A stretch of 58,034 bases of DNA, taken from NCBI GenBank assembly GCA_016929395.1, contig JAFGIX010000011.1, positions 1 to 58,034 on the forward strand. The letters are read 5' to 3'. Origin of the DNA: Candidatus Zymogenus saltonus. Lineage in GTDB: Bacteria > Desulfobacterota > Zymogenia > Zymogenales > Zymogenaceae. Positions within the stretch are counted from its first letter, which is position 1, and each line of letters starts with the position of its first letter. The position numbers and the translations under genes are program-made. A model generated the notes under the pieces. That model ran no database searches. It was not told the origin of the DNA and saw nothing but the letters and a program-made list of their open reading frames with translations. This document shows positions 9,013-16,205 of this stretch, piece by piece.

Positions 9013-9734
9013 TTTTTGTACTGTAAATTCGAACTGAAGAAAATATGGAACTGCGGCCTTATGCGGGCCGGCTATCTGTTGGGCCTGTATCTCCGCTACC
9101 CGATTTATTCTTCGCAATGGTTTAGAGGGTGAGCCGTTGAGATGCCAATAGGCGTTTAATCCGAAAAAAAATACGGCATCCCGCACTTAGAAACGGCGGT
9201 TGATTAAGGTGTCTGCGGCGCCCCTGTCAACCAAAGGTTCCCACCTCCGGGATAAGGAAGAGCCGGAGGACGGCCAATCGGCTTGGGGCATTCAGGGAAT
9301 AGGATTGCGGCTAAAAGATTTGGGATTGACAAGGGGTTGGCAACTTATGGTGGTTGGTTTAAGGTCAAAAGACTCAGGATTTCTGAAAAGCCGATGATAG
9401 GTCAAGGAGATTGACTACCTGCGATGAGCAAATGGGCCGATGGGTCGTTGATCGGTTTGGGATTTCTAAAAGGAAGACGATTTTCGAGAACCGCGTGGTT
9501 AATCGATCGGCTTGGGGCTTTCAAAGAGAACTGGGTGACGGTTAAAGAGTTTGGGAGTTTCAAGGGATTGACAATTTATTAATAACCGGCTGCCGGTTAA
9601 AGGGTTCAGGGTCTCCGCGGATTTAACAATCTGAAATATTGCCGCCCCTTAAAATAGCGCCGTCCCATTAAACGGTACTGGCCCTCTCAAATGGTGGCGG
9701 CCCCTCTTCAAATATTGCCGGCCCCCCCCTGACG
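9013..9734. repeat. Gene-free region with diverged direct repeats
   Basis: No reading frame here looks coding. Two related stretches of about 75 bp occur at 9276-9348 and 9505-9580: both begin ATCGGCTTGGGGC, have AAAGA(G)TTTGGGA in the middle and end near GGATTGACAA or GGGTTGGCAAC followed by TTAT. A shorter relative (GATCGGTTTGGGATTTCT) lies at 9450-9476. Between 9635 and 9728 a second pattern with AAATATTGCCG(G)CCC recurs. These look like old local duplications. Confidence 0.5.
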
Positions 9735-10451
9735 TTATGAGATAATGTCCGCCTCTATCATCTGGAGGTAGAATTTGGCCCTTTTTTCATCGGGGTTTTG
9801 TTTCAGGGCCTTTTCCCAATATTTTTTTGCTTCTTCGATGTTTTCTTCTATATAGTGGCTCAAGCCGATGGCCAAGAGCGCCTGGGTATAATCGGGCTTT
9901 AGGGCCAGTGCTTTTTCCAGTTCCTCTATTGATTCCCGGGGTTTTCCCGATTCTCTCAGTGCGATTCCGAGCTTGGTCCTGATGTCGACGAAATCGGGAC
10001 TCAGGGCCAGGGCCTTTTGGTACTCTTTTATCGCCTCTTTATATATTCCGTGGGCGTAGTAAATGTCCGCGAGATTAGCGTGGAGGTTTGAGAGTTTTCC
10101 CAGGGAGAAGGGATCGAGCCCATCGGTTGTGGTCTCTTCTTTTACGATCTGTTTGGCTTTGGCGTATATTTTCCTGGCCTTTTCCAGCTGACCCATGTCG
10201 TTGTAGATTACTGCCAGGTTGAGCGAGGCATCGGTATATTTAGGATTCAACTTGATCGCTTTTTCAAGGGCCTGAACCGCCTTATCAAACTTCCCGTTGT
10301 CATGGTGGATAATCCCCACCATGTTGTAGACATCCGCAAACTCGTATCCCTCTTTTATTATCTCGGAAAAGTACTCCATGGCCGCATCATAGTCGTTGTT
10401 TATGTAAGCCTCTTTGCCGAGCCAATAGAGATTGCTTTTTAGCTTAATCAT
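9735..10451 (-). CDS. TPR-repeat protein
   Basis: The product is a 238-aa protein made almost entirely of tetratricopeptide repeats, about six units with the usual AxxNLAxxYxxxGxxxxAxxxYxxALxLxP pattern (for example ASLNLAVIYNDMG and ALLAIGLSHYIEENIEEAKKYWEKAL). No signal peptide is present, so a cytoplasmic scaffold is likely. ATG 10451 is preferred over a TTG at 10466, but neither has a clear ribosome site. It lies downstream of the BamD-like gene in the same direction with a gap of about 110 nt. No specific partner can be named. Confidence 0.75.
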   Translation of the reverse strand: MIKLKSNLYWLGKEAYINNDYDAAMEYFSEIIKEGYEFADVYNMVGIIHHDNGKFDKAVQALEKAIKLNPKYTDASLNLAVIYNDMGQLEKARKIYAKAKQIVKEETTTDGLDPFSLGKLSNLHANLADIYYAHGIYKEAIKEYQKALALSPDFVDIRTKLGIALRESGKPRESIEELEKALALKPDYTQALLAIGLSHYIEENIEEAKKYWEKALKQNPDEKRAKFYLQMIEADIIS

Positions 10452-10562
10452 GGTCAAAAAGCACAAGGTTTGGGATACGGACTAATGCGATACTTCGCCC
10501 AAAGCTTCCGATATAAATCGGGCTTGACTCTTTTAAACTTATGGAGATTAAAATCCCTGAAG

Positions 10563-11201
10563 TTATTTTAGTTCGGAGAGACGCTTTTTGCTCTCTTCGA
10601 TGTACCTCTTTGACTGTTCATCGAATCCAAAGCCGGAGTATTTATTTATGACCTCTTCAAAACGTATTATGGCCGCGTTGTATTCTTCCCTGTCGAAATA
10701 GTATATGCCCACGTTGTAGTTGTATTCCGCAAGTCTTTCGTGGCACAGTCTTAGGTAGCTCATGGAGTTGGATGTGTATTTGCTGTTCGGGTACGTGAGA
10801 ATGAGCTGGGAAAATTTCATGGCCGCCTTTTCGGTAGGCGTCTGGTCGCGCTTTGGGTCCGTGGATGACTTGAAGTATGCAAGACCTTCACGAAAGAGGG
10901 CATACGGGACATTGTCGTTCAATGGGTGTTTCTTTATGAAGTTTTCGTAGGCTACTGCGGCATCTTCGTATTCTTCATCCGCGAATAGTTTCTCGGCGGT
11001 CTTCAGATCATAATCGAGGGTAGGCTCCGGCTCTCCGGTGCTGGTTCTTACGTTTTTATCACCGCCACCACATCCCGAGGCTGCGAACAGCATCGCTAAA
11101 GTGGCGATTATTATTACGGGAAGCAATGTAATCGATAGCTTCCGCTTCATATATTTTATTGTGTTTGTTTTTACCGTGTTTGTCCTGAAAAAGTTCAACA
11201 T
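10563..11201 (-). CDS. BamD/YfiO-like TPR lipoprotein
   Basis: The product is a 212-aa predicted outer-membrane lipoprotein. The N-terminal hydrophobic segment ends in AASGC (Cys44 with this start), then a Gly/Asp linker. The mature part has TPR-like helices typical of the BamD (YfiO/ComL) family: DLKTAEKLFADEEYEDAAVAYENFIKKHP, ALFREGLAYF, FSQLILTYPNSKYT and YYFDREEYNAAIIRFEEVINKY. BamD partners with BamA in outer-membrane protein assembly. ATG 11201 has AAAAGGGGGG 8 nt upstream. The inner ATG 11150 gives a more normal signal length (Cys27) but has no ribosome site. At 212 aa it is a little shorter than E. coli BamD (245 aa), so a BamD-like paralogue remains possible. Confidence 0.7.
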   Translation of the reverse strand: MLNFFRTNTVKTNTIKYMKRKLSITLLPVIIIATLAMLFAASGCGGGDKNVRTSTGEPEPTLDYDLKTAEKLFADEEYEDAAVAYENFIKKHPLNDNVPYALFREGLAYFKSSTDPKRDQTPTEKAAMKFSQLILTYPNSKYTSNSMSYLRLCHERLAEYNYNVGIYYFDREEYNAAIIRFEEVINKYSGFGFDEQSKRYIEESKKRLSELK

Positions 11202-11276
11202 CTTATTGACCCCCCTTTTTAAGTCAATAATTACCATTTAAGGGTTGACTTTGTCAACAAAATTCTATTGTTTGTG

Positions 11277-11317
11277 AAAAATAGGGGTTCCCTTAAAGAA
11301 CAAGAGAACCCCTATTT
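11277..11317 (-). terminator. Intrinsic terminator of the XRE-regulator gene
   Basis: A 12-bp perfect inverted repeat (11279-11290 and 11306-11317, AAATAGGGGTTC arms) has a 15-nt loop. On the minus strand it ends in a run of T (complement of AAAAA 11277-11281). It lies 28 nt past the stop of the gene at 11346. Confidence 0.8.
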
Positions 11318-11345
11318 AACTCCTTAAATGGAGTGTGTATCCAAC

Positions 11346-11885
11346 TTACTTTTTTGATTTTTCAACTCTGATCTGGTCCTCCGTGTACTCCAACACCTTT
11401 TCCTGATTCTTTTCTGAAAGCAGCCTGAAGTTGGAAAGGAGGGATACTTCATCAGGATTGATCTTTTCGGGATCGGCGTCTTTGTAATCGCCGCCGGACT
11501 CCATAACGCTCATGACCTCCTGGGTGGACCTGAGAAGGTTTTCGGCCTCCAATGCCTTTTCCCTCCAGATCTCGATTTCGTCGGCCATATCTTTAAGCAC
11601 CTGATTGTGGAATTCGTCACCCTTTTCCATGATTTGCTCGTTTACCGTTTTCCCCGTGAGCAGCCATTCCATGGAGGTGTTTGTGAAGTCTGCGATCCTC
11701 GCGAGAATTGCGGATTCGGGGATTCTCTCCTTATTGAGGTAGGTGGAGAGGGCCGCTGCGGTGATGTTGCATTTTTCGGCAAACTGATACTGCTTGAGAC
11801 CAGTCTTTTTGATCAGCTCGTTAAGTCTTTCGGAGACTTTTTTAGGGTTGATATTTGTTAGATACTTGTTTTTTCTCTGTCTCAT
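11346..11885 (-). CDS. XRE-family HTH transcriptional regulator
   Basis: The product has 179 aa. Residues about 15-75 form a Cro/CI-type helix-turn-helix (SERLNELIKKTGLKQYQFAEKC, then NITAAALSTYLN as recognition segment and PESAILARIADFTNTSMEWLLTG). The remainder is a charged helical region (about 90-178), possibly for oligomerisation. ATG 11885 has a weak GGTGA 5 nt upstream. A 6-bp inverted repeat is 20 nt further upstream and could be its operator. It stands between rpoH and the BamD-like gene in the same direction, with its own terminator. Targets are unknown. Confidence 0.85.
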   Translation of the reverse strand: MRQRKNKYLTNINPKKVSERLNELIKKTGLKQYQFAEKCNITAAALSTYLNKERIPESAILARIADFTNTSMEWLLTGKTVNEQIMEKGDEFHNQVLKDMADEIEIWREKALEAENLLRSTQEVMSVMESGGDYKDADPEKINPDEVSLLSNFRLLSEKNQEKVLEYTEDQIRVEKSKK

Positions 11886-11904
11886 ATTTTCACCATTGTA
11901 AATA

Positions 11905-11918
11905 GATTATAAATAATC
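11905..11918. promoter_or_regulatory. Candidate operator of the XRE regulator
   Basis: The palindrome GATTAT-AA-ATAATC lies 20 nt upstream of the regulator start, within an AT-rich region containing possible -10 sequences (for example TACAAT on the minus strand). Autoregulation is inferred from position only. Confidence 0.3.
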
Positions 11919-12042
11919 ACAACCTCACGATGCGCTAATATATTGTGTGATAGAATTTCTTATCAAAATTATAAGTAATAATACCACACTTAATTATCTT
12001 TGTAAAGGAAAATTTAGGAGGTTAATAGTTTTTTTTATTTTT

Positions 12043-12894
12043 CTATTTTACGGCGTAATTGTCCATAGCGGGGACATTCCTCAATTTTTTTAATGCTCCG
12101 ACCTCGATCTGGCGAATCCTCTCCCTTGAAACGCTGTATTTGTCTGCTATCTCTTGGAGCGTTTTGGGCTTTTGTGACATTATTCGGTGTTTTACTATAT
12201 ATCTCTCCTTCTCGTTCAGTACCTTGAGGGCGTCTTTAATATCCTCTGCAAGCATACGCTTCTCTTCGTCCTCTATGAGGCCGGACTCCTGGGCAGGTTC
12301 TTCCGATATGAAGTCAATATATGTGGTTTCATCATCTTCATCGCCGATACTGCTGTTAAGCGAGAGGTCCCGGCCCGAAAGCCTCTGGTCCATCTCCCTT
12401 ACGACGTCGTCATTGACGTCCAGTTCCTTGGCTATTGCGGAGATGTCATCCTCCTTGGTAATGTCGATTCCCAGGGCCCTCTTGGCCCCCTTCATCTTGT
12501 AGAAGAGCTTCTTCTGTGCCTGGGTTGTGCCTATCTTGACAAGGCTCCACGACTTTATGATGAAGTTCTGGATGTAGGCCCGTATCCACCAGACGGCGTA
12601 CGATATAAGCCTGAATCCCTTGTAGGGATCGAATTTCTTTACAGCCTGCATGAGGCCGATGTTCCCCTCTTGAACGAGGTCCATGAGCTTGAGGCCGTAG
12701 TCTTTGTATTCATGGGCAATCTTCACCACGAACCTCAGGTTGGAGACAACCAACTTATGGGCGGCGTCTATGTCTTTATGTTCCTTCCACCTGACGGCCA
12801 GATCGAACTCCTCCTCGCGGCTGAGGAGCGGATAGCGATTTATCTCGTTCATGTAAATGCTTTGAGGATTTGTCGTTGCCGGTAGTCCATTCAT
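12043..12894 (-). CDS. rpoH: RNA polymerase sigma factor RpoH (sigma-32)
   Basis: This is a 283-aa heat-shock sigma factor. Region 1.2/2 is clear (LVVSNLRFVVKIAHEY, GLKLMDLVQEGNIGLMQAV, SYAVWWIRAYIQNFI). QKKLFYKMKGAK corresponds to the RpoH box, which separates it from housekeeping sigma factors. Region 4 ends in the HTH (TLQEIADKYSVSRERIRQIEVGALKKLR). ATG 12894 has GAGAGG upstream. It lacks the long region 1.1 of RpoD. A CIRCE lies 35 nt upstream, so HrcA probably represses rpoH and links the two heat-shock circuits. Confidence 0.93.
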   Translation of the reverse strand: MNGLPATTNPQSIYMNEINRYPLLSREEEFDLAVRWKEHKDIDAAHKLVVSNLRFVVKIAHEYKDYGLKLMDLVQEGNIGLMQAVKKFDPYKGFRLISYAVWWIRAYIQNFIIKSWSLVKIGTTQAQKKLFYKMKGAKRALGIDITKEDDISAIAKELDVNDDVVREMDQRLSGRDLSLNSSIGDEDDETTYIDFISEEPAQESGLIEDEEKRMLAEDIKDALKVLNEKERYIVKHRIMSQKPKTLQEIADKYSVSRERIRQIEVGALKKLRNVPAMDNYAVK

Positions 12895-12928
12895 TTTATT
12901 TACCTCTCACAAAGTATCATTTTTATTA

Positions 12929-12955
12929 TCAGCACTCATCAAGGAAGAGTGCTAA
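12929..12955 (-). promoter_or_regulatory. CIRCE operator upstream of rpoH
   Basis: AGCACTC-N9-GAGTGCT, with outer bases giving one mismatch to the TTAGCACTC-N9-GAGTGCTAA consensus. It is 35 nt upstream of rpoH. Its edge overlaps a minus-strand TACAAT -10 (12960-12955), a position where HrcA binding would block initiation. Confidence 0.9.
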
Positions 12956-13097
12956 TTGTACCATAAAAAAAATTTATTTAAAAGTAAAATTAGATATAAT
13001 TATGATTTAAAGTCCTTTTTTTAGGAATTGTATCCCGCTAATACCCGAAATCCGTTCCAAATTTCCCTTCAGTTTCATCCTTATTGCCCCATTTCCA

Positions 13098-13124
13098 TTG
13101 ACAAGGAGCTAAAATTATTATAAA
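13098..13124 (+). promoter_or_regulatory. Possible promoter for the cytosolic patatin gene
   Basis: TTGACA (13098-13103) is followed after 15 nt by TATAAA (13119-13124), about 95 nt before the TTG start. The spacing is short but both boxes are good. Confidence 0.4.
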
Positions 13125-13216
13125 TTCAATTAAACTCTTTTCGTACATATAGATGCACGGGGAGAAGAAAGGATTCACGATATTCGTTAACGTTAAGAGA
13201 ATAGGGGGGAAAGATA

Positions 13217-14149
13217 TTGATCAGCTTCAAGGATATTTTAAAGCATTTGCCGTTTATAGGCCAAAAGAGCGTGGGGATTGCCCTGGGGAGCGGGGCGGCC
13301 AGGGGACTTGCCCATCTGGGGATCTTGGATGTCCTCATGGAGGCGGGGGTGGAGATAGAGTTCGTTTCCGGCACCAGCATAGGCGCCTTTGTGGGGGCGT
13401 TTTTTTGCGCCGGTAAGATAGACGAGCTTGTAAGATTTGCCAAGAACTTGACGAGCTGGGAATCTTTGAAGTTTGCCGATTTTATGATACCGAAGAACGG
13501 ACTCATCGAGGGGAAAAAGATAGAGAAGTTCATGAGGGATCACCTCGGAGACAGGAGGATACAAGATCTGGATATTCCTTTCGCATGTGTCGCAGCGGAC
13601 TACTACACGGGGGCGGAGGTGATATTGAACAAGGGGGACCTCGTGGACGCGGTGAGGGCCTCCATATCCATTCCGGGCATCTTCAAGCCGGTGCCTGTAA
13701 ACGGGCTCTTGCTGGTTGACGGTGGAGTGGTCAATCCAGTTCCCGTCGAGGTTGTGAGGGGGCTCGGCGCCGATTACATCATAGCCGTTGATATAAGCCC
13801 GAGTATCGCCAACATGACCATATCGAAGGACGTTGACAATTTTAGGCAGGAAGACATGGCGGCTCTGTCCAAGTTCAGATCCGATGGAAGAAATTTGGAA
13901 CACTCTCCCAACATATTCGAGGTCATCATGGGATCCATCAGCATCATGGAGGCGCTGGTAAATACAATGAGGCTTAAGAGCGAAAAACCGGATATAATCA
14001 TCAAACCGGATGTCTTCGATTTGGGCCTATTTGAATTCTATAAGTACAAGCTCGGCGTCTCGCGGGGGGAGGAGGCGGCCAAGGGTGTCCTTAATAAGAT
14101 AGACAGGTTCGTAAAGAGGAGGGAGAGGGCTTTGATAAAGGCGTCTTAA
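13217..14149 (+). CDS. Patatin-like phospholipase, RssA/NTE type
   Basis: The product is a 310-aa cytosolic patatin without signal peptide. The N-terminal GIALGSGAARGLAHLG holds the oxyanion loop, SGTSIGA the GXSXG nucleophile serine, and LLVDGGVVNP the catalytic Asp. This layout is that of bacterial RssA and the neuropathy-target-esterase-like family, predicted to cleave acyl chains from phospholipids or lysophospholipids. The TTG at 13217 is chosen because AGGGGGG lies about 8 nt upstream and no ATG precedes the conserved motif. It leads a same-strand run with the diadenylate cyclase, dus and a regulator, though a 176-nt gap follows it. The substrate is unknown. Confidence 0.85.
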   Translation: MISFKDILKHLPFIGQKSVGIALGSGAARGLAHLGILDVLMEAGVEIEFVSGTSIGAFVGAFFCAGKIDELVRFAKNLTSWESLKFADFMIPKNGLIEGKKIEKFMRDHLGDRRIQDLDIPFACVAADYYTGAEVILNKGDLVDAVRASISIPGIFKPVPVNGLLLVDGGVVNPVPVEVVRGLGADYIIAVDISPSIANMTISKDVDNFRQEDMAALSKFRSDGRNLEHSPNIFEVIMGSISIMEALVNTMRLKSEKPDIIIKPDVFDLGLFEFYKYKLGVSRGEEAAKGVLNKIDRFVKRRERALIKAS

Positions 14150-14325
14150 GGGATTGAGTGTCTGCCGATTGAGCTTTATATATTTTTAAATAAAGGCCAA
14201 CAAGATTTCTGTTCAGATATGAAGCGGGGTCTTAAGAGAGGCCGCCATGAAGTTGATTCGGATGATTTCTGATTAGGGCTTTCAAGTGAGGATTGAAATA
14301 TTTTTTGGGGATAACCGAGGGAAGT

Positions 14326-15240
14326 ATGAAAAAAAAGAAGGCTGTATCGAAGGAGGCGAAGCTCACCAAGGTAATCCTGGAGAGCGCATTTGATATTGCG
14401 GAAAAGCTTAAGGTCAAAGAGACCTTCGTCTTTGCCACCGACCAGCTGCTTCAGGACACAAATCAATTTATAGAGCAGATGGAGAAGGTGGATGCCCTCT
14501 TGGTTGTCAGGGGTGAAAAACAGATGGAGCAGTTTTCCGGGAGGCTTTCCAAGGTCTTGAAAATCCCCGATGTCGCCCTTTCCAGAATGAACCAGATCAA
14601 GGTGGCGGTTATGCTGGCGCTGTCATCGGGGCTTATCGAGCAGGGGGACAAGATCGTCTGCGTCACGGGTGTTATAGCACTTGGCTTCAATGACACCGTT
14701 GTGGTTATAGACACCGGCATCGAGTTCGAGATTTTCAGCTCCGCGAACCTGGTAGATATTTCCAAAATGGTTCGTCCCGACGTGTTTGAGACGGTCTTGA
14801 AGCTTTCCATGGAGCTGGCCAACCAGGGGAGAGAGGGGAGGGCGGTGGGTACGATCTTCGTCCTGGGGGACGACGAGAAGGTCCTCCAGCTCTCCCGACA
14901 GATCATCATCAACCCCTTCAAGGGCTACTCCGAGGAAGAGCTTTCCATCCACGACCCGGAGCTCAGGGAGGCGATAAAGGAGTTTTCGGTCATAGACGGG
15001 GCCTTTGTGATAAGGGGGGACGGCGTTCTCCTTACGGCCGGTCGGCACCTCAACGCCGCCGTGGAGGGGGAGAACCTGCCCCAGGGATTGGGGAGTCGTC
15101 ATATGGCGGCGGCCGGGATAACATCGTTGACCGACTCCATCGCCATCGTGATCTCCGAGTCCACGGGCAGCGTCAGGATATTTAAAAAGGGAAATATCTT
15201 CATGGAGATAGAGAGGCTTTCCATCGGGCCATGGAGATAG
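14326..15240 (+). CDS. Diadenylate cyclase (DisA_N/DAC domain) with PK_C-like N-terminus
   Basis: The product has 304 aa and is a predicted c-di-AMP synthase. The C-terminal DAC domain has the ATP-binding DGA motif (D224-A226) and GSRHMAAAGI (R258, H259), then SIAIVISESTGSVRIF. The classical second motif is RHR; here the third residue is Met. The N-terminal part (about 10-135: AKLTKVILESAFDIAEKL, DALLVVRG, GDKIVCVTGV) resembles the pyruvate-kinase C-terminal fold, as in DacZ/CdaZ-type cyclases rather than membrane CdaA or DNA-scanning DisA. ATG 14326 with AGGG just upstream is preferred over TTG 14293. The 3' end overlaps dus by 10 bp. The activity is inferred. Confidence 0.8.
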   Translation: MKKKKAVSKEAKLTKVILESAFDIAEKLKVKETFVFATDQLLQDTNQFIEQMEKVDALLVVRGEKQMEQFSGRLSKVLKIPDVALSRMNQIKVAVMLALSSGLIEQGDKIVCVTGVIALGFNDTVVVIDTGIEFEIFSSANLVDISKMVRPDVFETVLKLSMELANQGREGRAVGTIFVLGDDEKVLQLSRQIIINPFKGYSEEELSIHDPELREAIKEFSVIDGAFVIRGDGVLLTAGRHLNAAVEGENLPQGLGSRHMAAAGITSLTDSIAIVISESTGSVRIFKKGNIFMEIERLSIGPWR

Positions 15241-16205
15241 GGACGCTCAAACTCCGCTCCCGGGTGCTCGCGGCGCCGATGGCGGGCGTGATAGACCTCC
15301 CCATGCGTATCCTCTCAGCGAGCTTCGGGGCGGGTCTCGTTTTTACCGAGATGATAAGCGCCGAGGGAATGGTGAGGGAGCAGAAGAGGACCTTAAGATA
15401 CATCACGTGCCATCTGGAGGAGATGCCTCTTGGCGTCCAGATATTCGGGAAAAATCCTTCAACGATGGCCCGGGCGGCGAAGATGGCCCAAGACCTCGGG
15501 GCTTCCATTATCGATATCAACATGGGCTGCCCGGTGAGAAAGATCACGAGGCAGGGGGCGGGAGCGTCCCTTCTAAAGGACCCCGACCTTGCAGGGTCGA
15601 TCGTCAAAGAGGTAAGGCGGGCCGTCGATGTCCCCCTCACCGTGAAGATAAGGGCCGGGTGGGACGAATCGGGCGTAAACTTCATCGATATAGGGAGGAT
15701 GATCGAGGAGGCCGGGGCCGACGCCGTAATACTTCACCCCAGGGTTGCGACCGAGTTTTTTGCGGGAAAGGCTGACTGGGACAAGGTGGGAGAGCTGTCG
15801 GAGGCGCTCTCAATACCGGTCGTGGGGAGCGGGGACATTCTGTCCTACGAGGAGGCGCTTGGAAGAATCGAGGAGACGGGTGCGAAATTCGCCATGATCG
15901 GAAGGGGGGCGATGGGAAGGCCGTGGGTCTTTTCCCCCGCATCGGATCCCGGGCCCTACGAGATATTGTCGGTGATTCAAAGACATATCGGGCTCATCGT
16001 TGACCACTACGGCGGGGAGAGGGCGGTGCCGATAATAAGGAAACACGTCTCGTATTACATAAAAGGTATGAGGGGGGCGGTTGATGTGAGAAGGAGGCTT
16101 ATGGGAATGGGGGATATAGACGAGATAACAAGCAGTATCGGAGAGTATCTGAAAGAGGGGGGCGAAATAGAAAATGGCGCCAAGAAAATCGGGACCCCCC
16201 TTTAA
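15231..16205 (+). CDS. dusB: tRNA-dihydrouridine synthase (DusB-like)
   Basis: This is a 324-aa FMN enzyme that reduces uridines in tRNA to dihydrouridine. The TIM-barrel start LAAPMAGVIDLPMRIL binds FMN, INMGCPVRK holds the catalytic Cys100, and LTVKIRAGWD, the AVILHPR strand and MIGRGAMGRPWVF (phosphate loop) follow. The C-terminal helical domain is short. The start ATG overlaps the end of the cyclase gene by 10 bp, which implies coupling, and its own end overlaps the next gene by 32 bp. The Dus family is certain. DusB rather than DusA or DusC rests on overall resemblance. Confidence 0.92.
   Translation: MEIGTLKLRSRVLAAPMAGVIDLPMRILSASFGAGLVFTEMISAEGMVREQKRTLRYITCHLEEMPLGVQIFGKNPSTMARAAKMAQDLGASIIDINMGCPVRKITRQGAGASLLKDPDLAGSIVKEVRRAVDVPLTVKIRAGWDESGVNFIDIGRMIEEAGADAVILHPRVATEFFAGKADWDKVGELSEALSIPVVGSGDILSYEEALGRIEETGAKFAMIGRGAMGRPWVFSPASDPGPYEILSVIQRHIGLIVDHYGGERAVPIIRKHVSYYIKGMRGAVDVRRRLMGMGDIDEITSSIGEYLKEGGEIENGAKKIGTPL

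Noticed and set aside
8986-9397. Two frames of about 65 codons (minus 8986-9186, plus 9200-9397)
   Set aside because: They lie in repeat-rich DNA, one overlaps the terminator stem, and neither has a ribosome site or protein-like composition.
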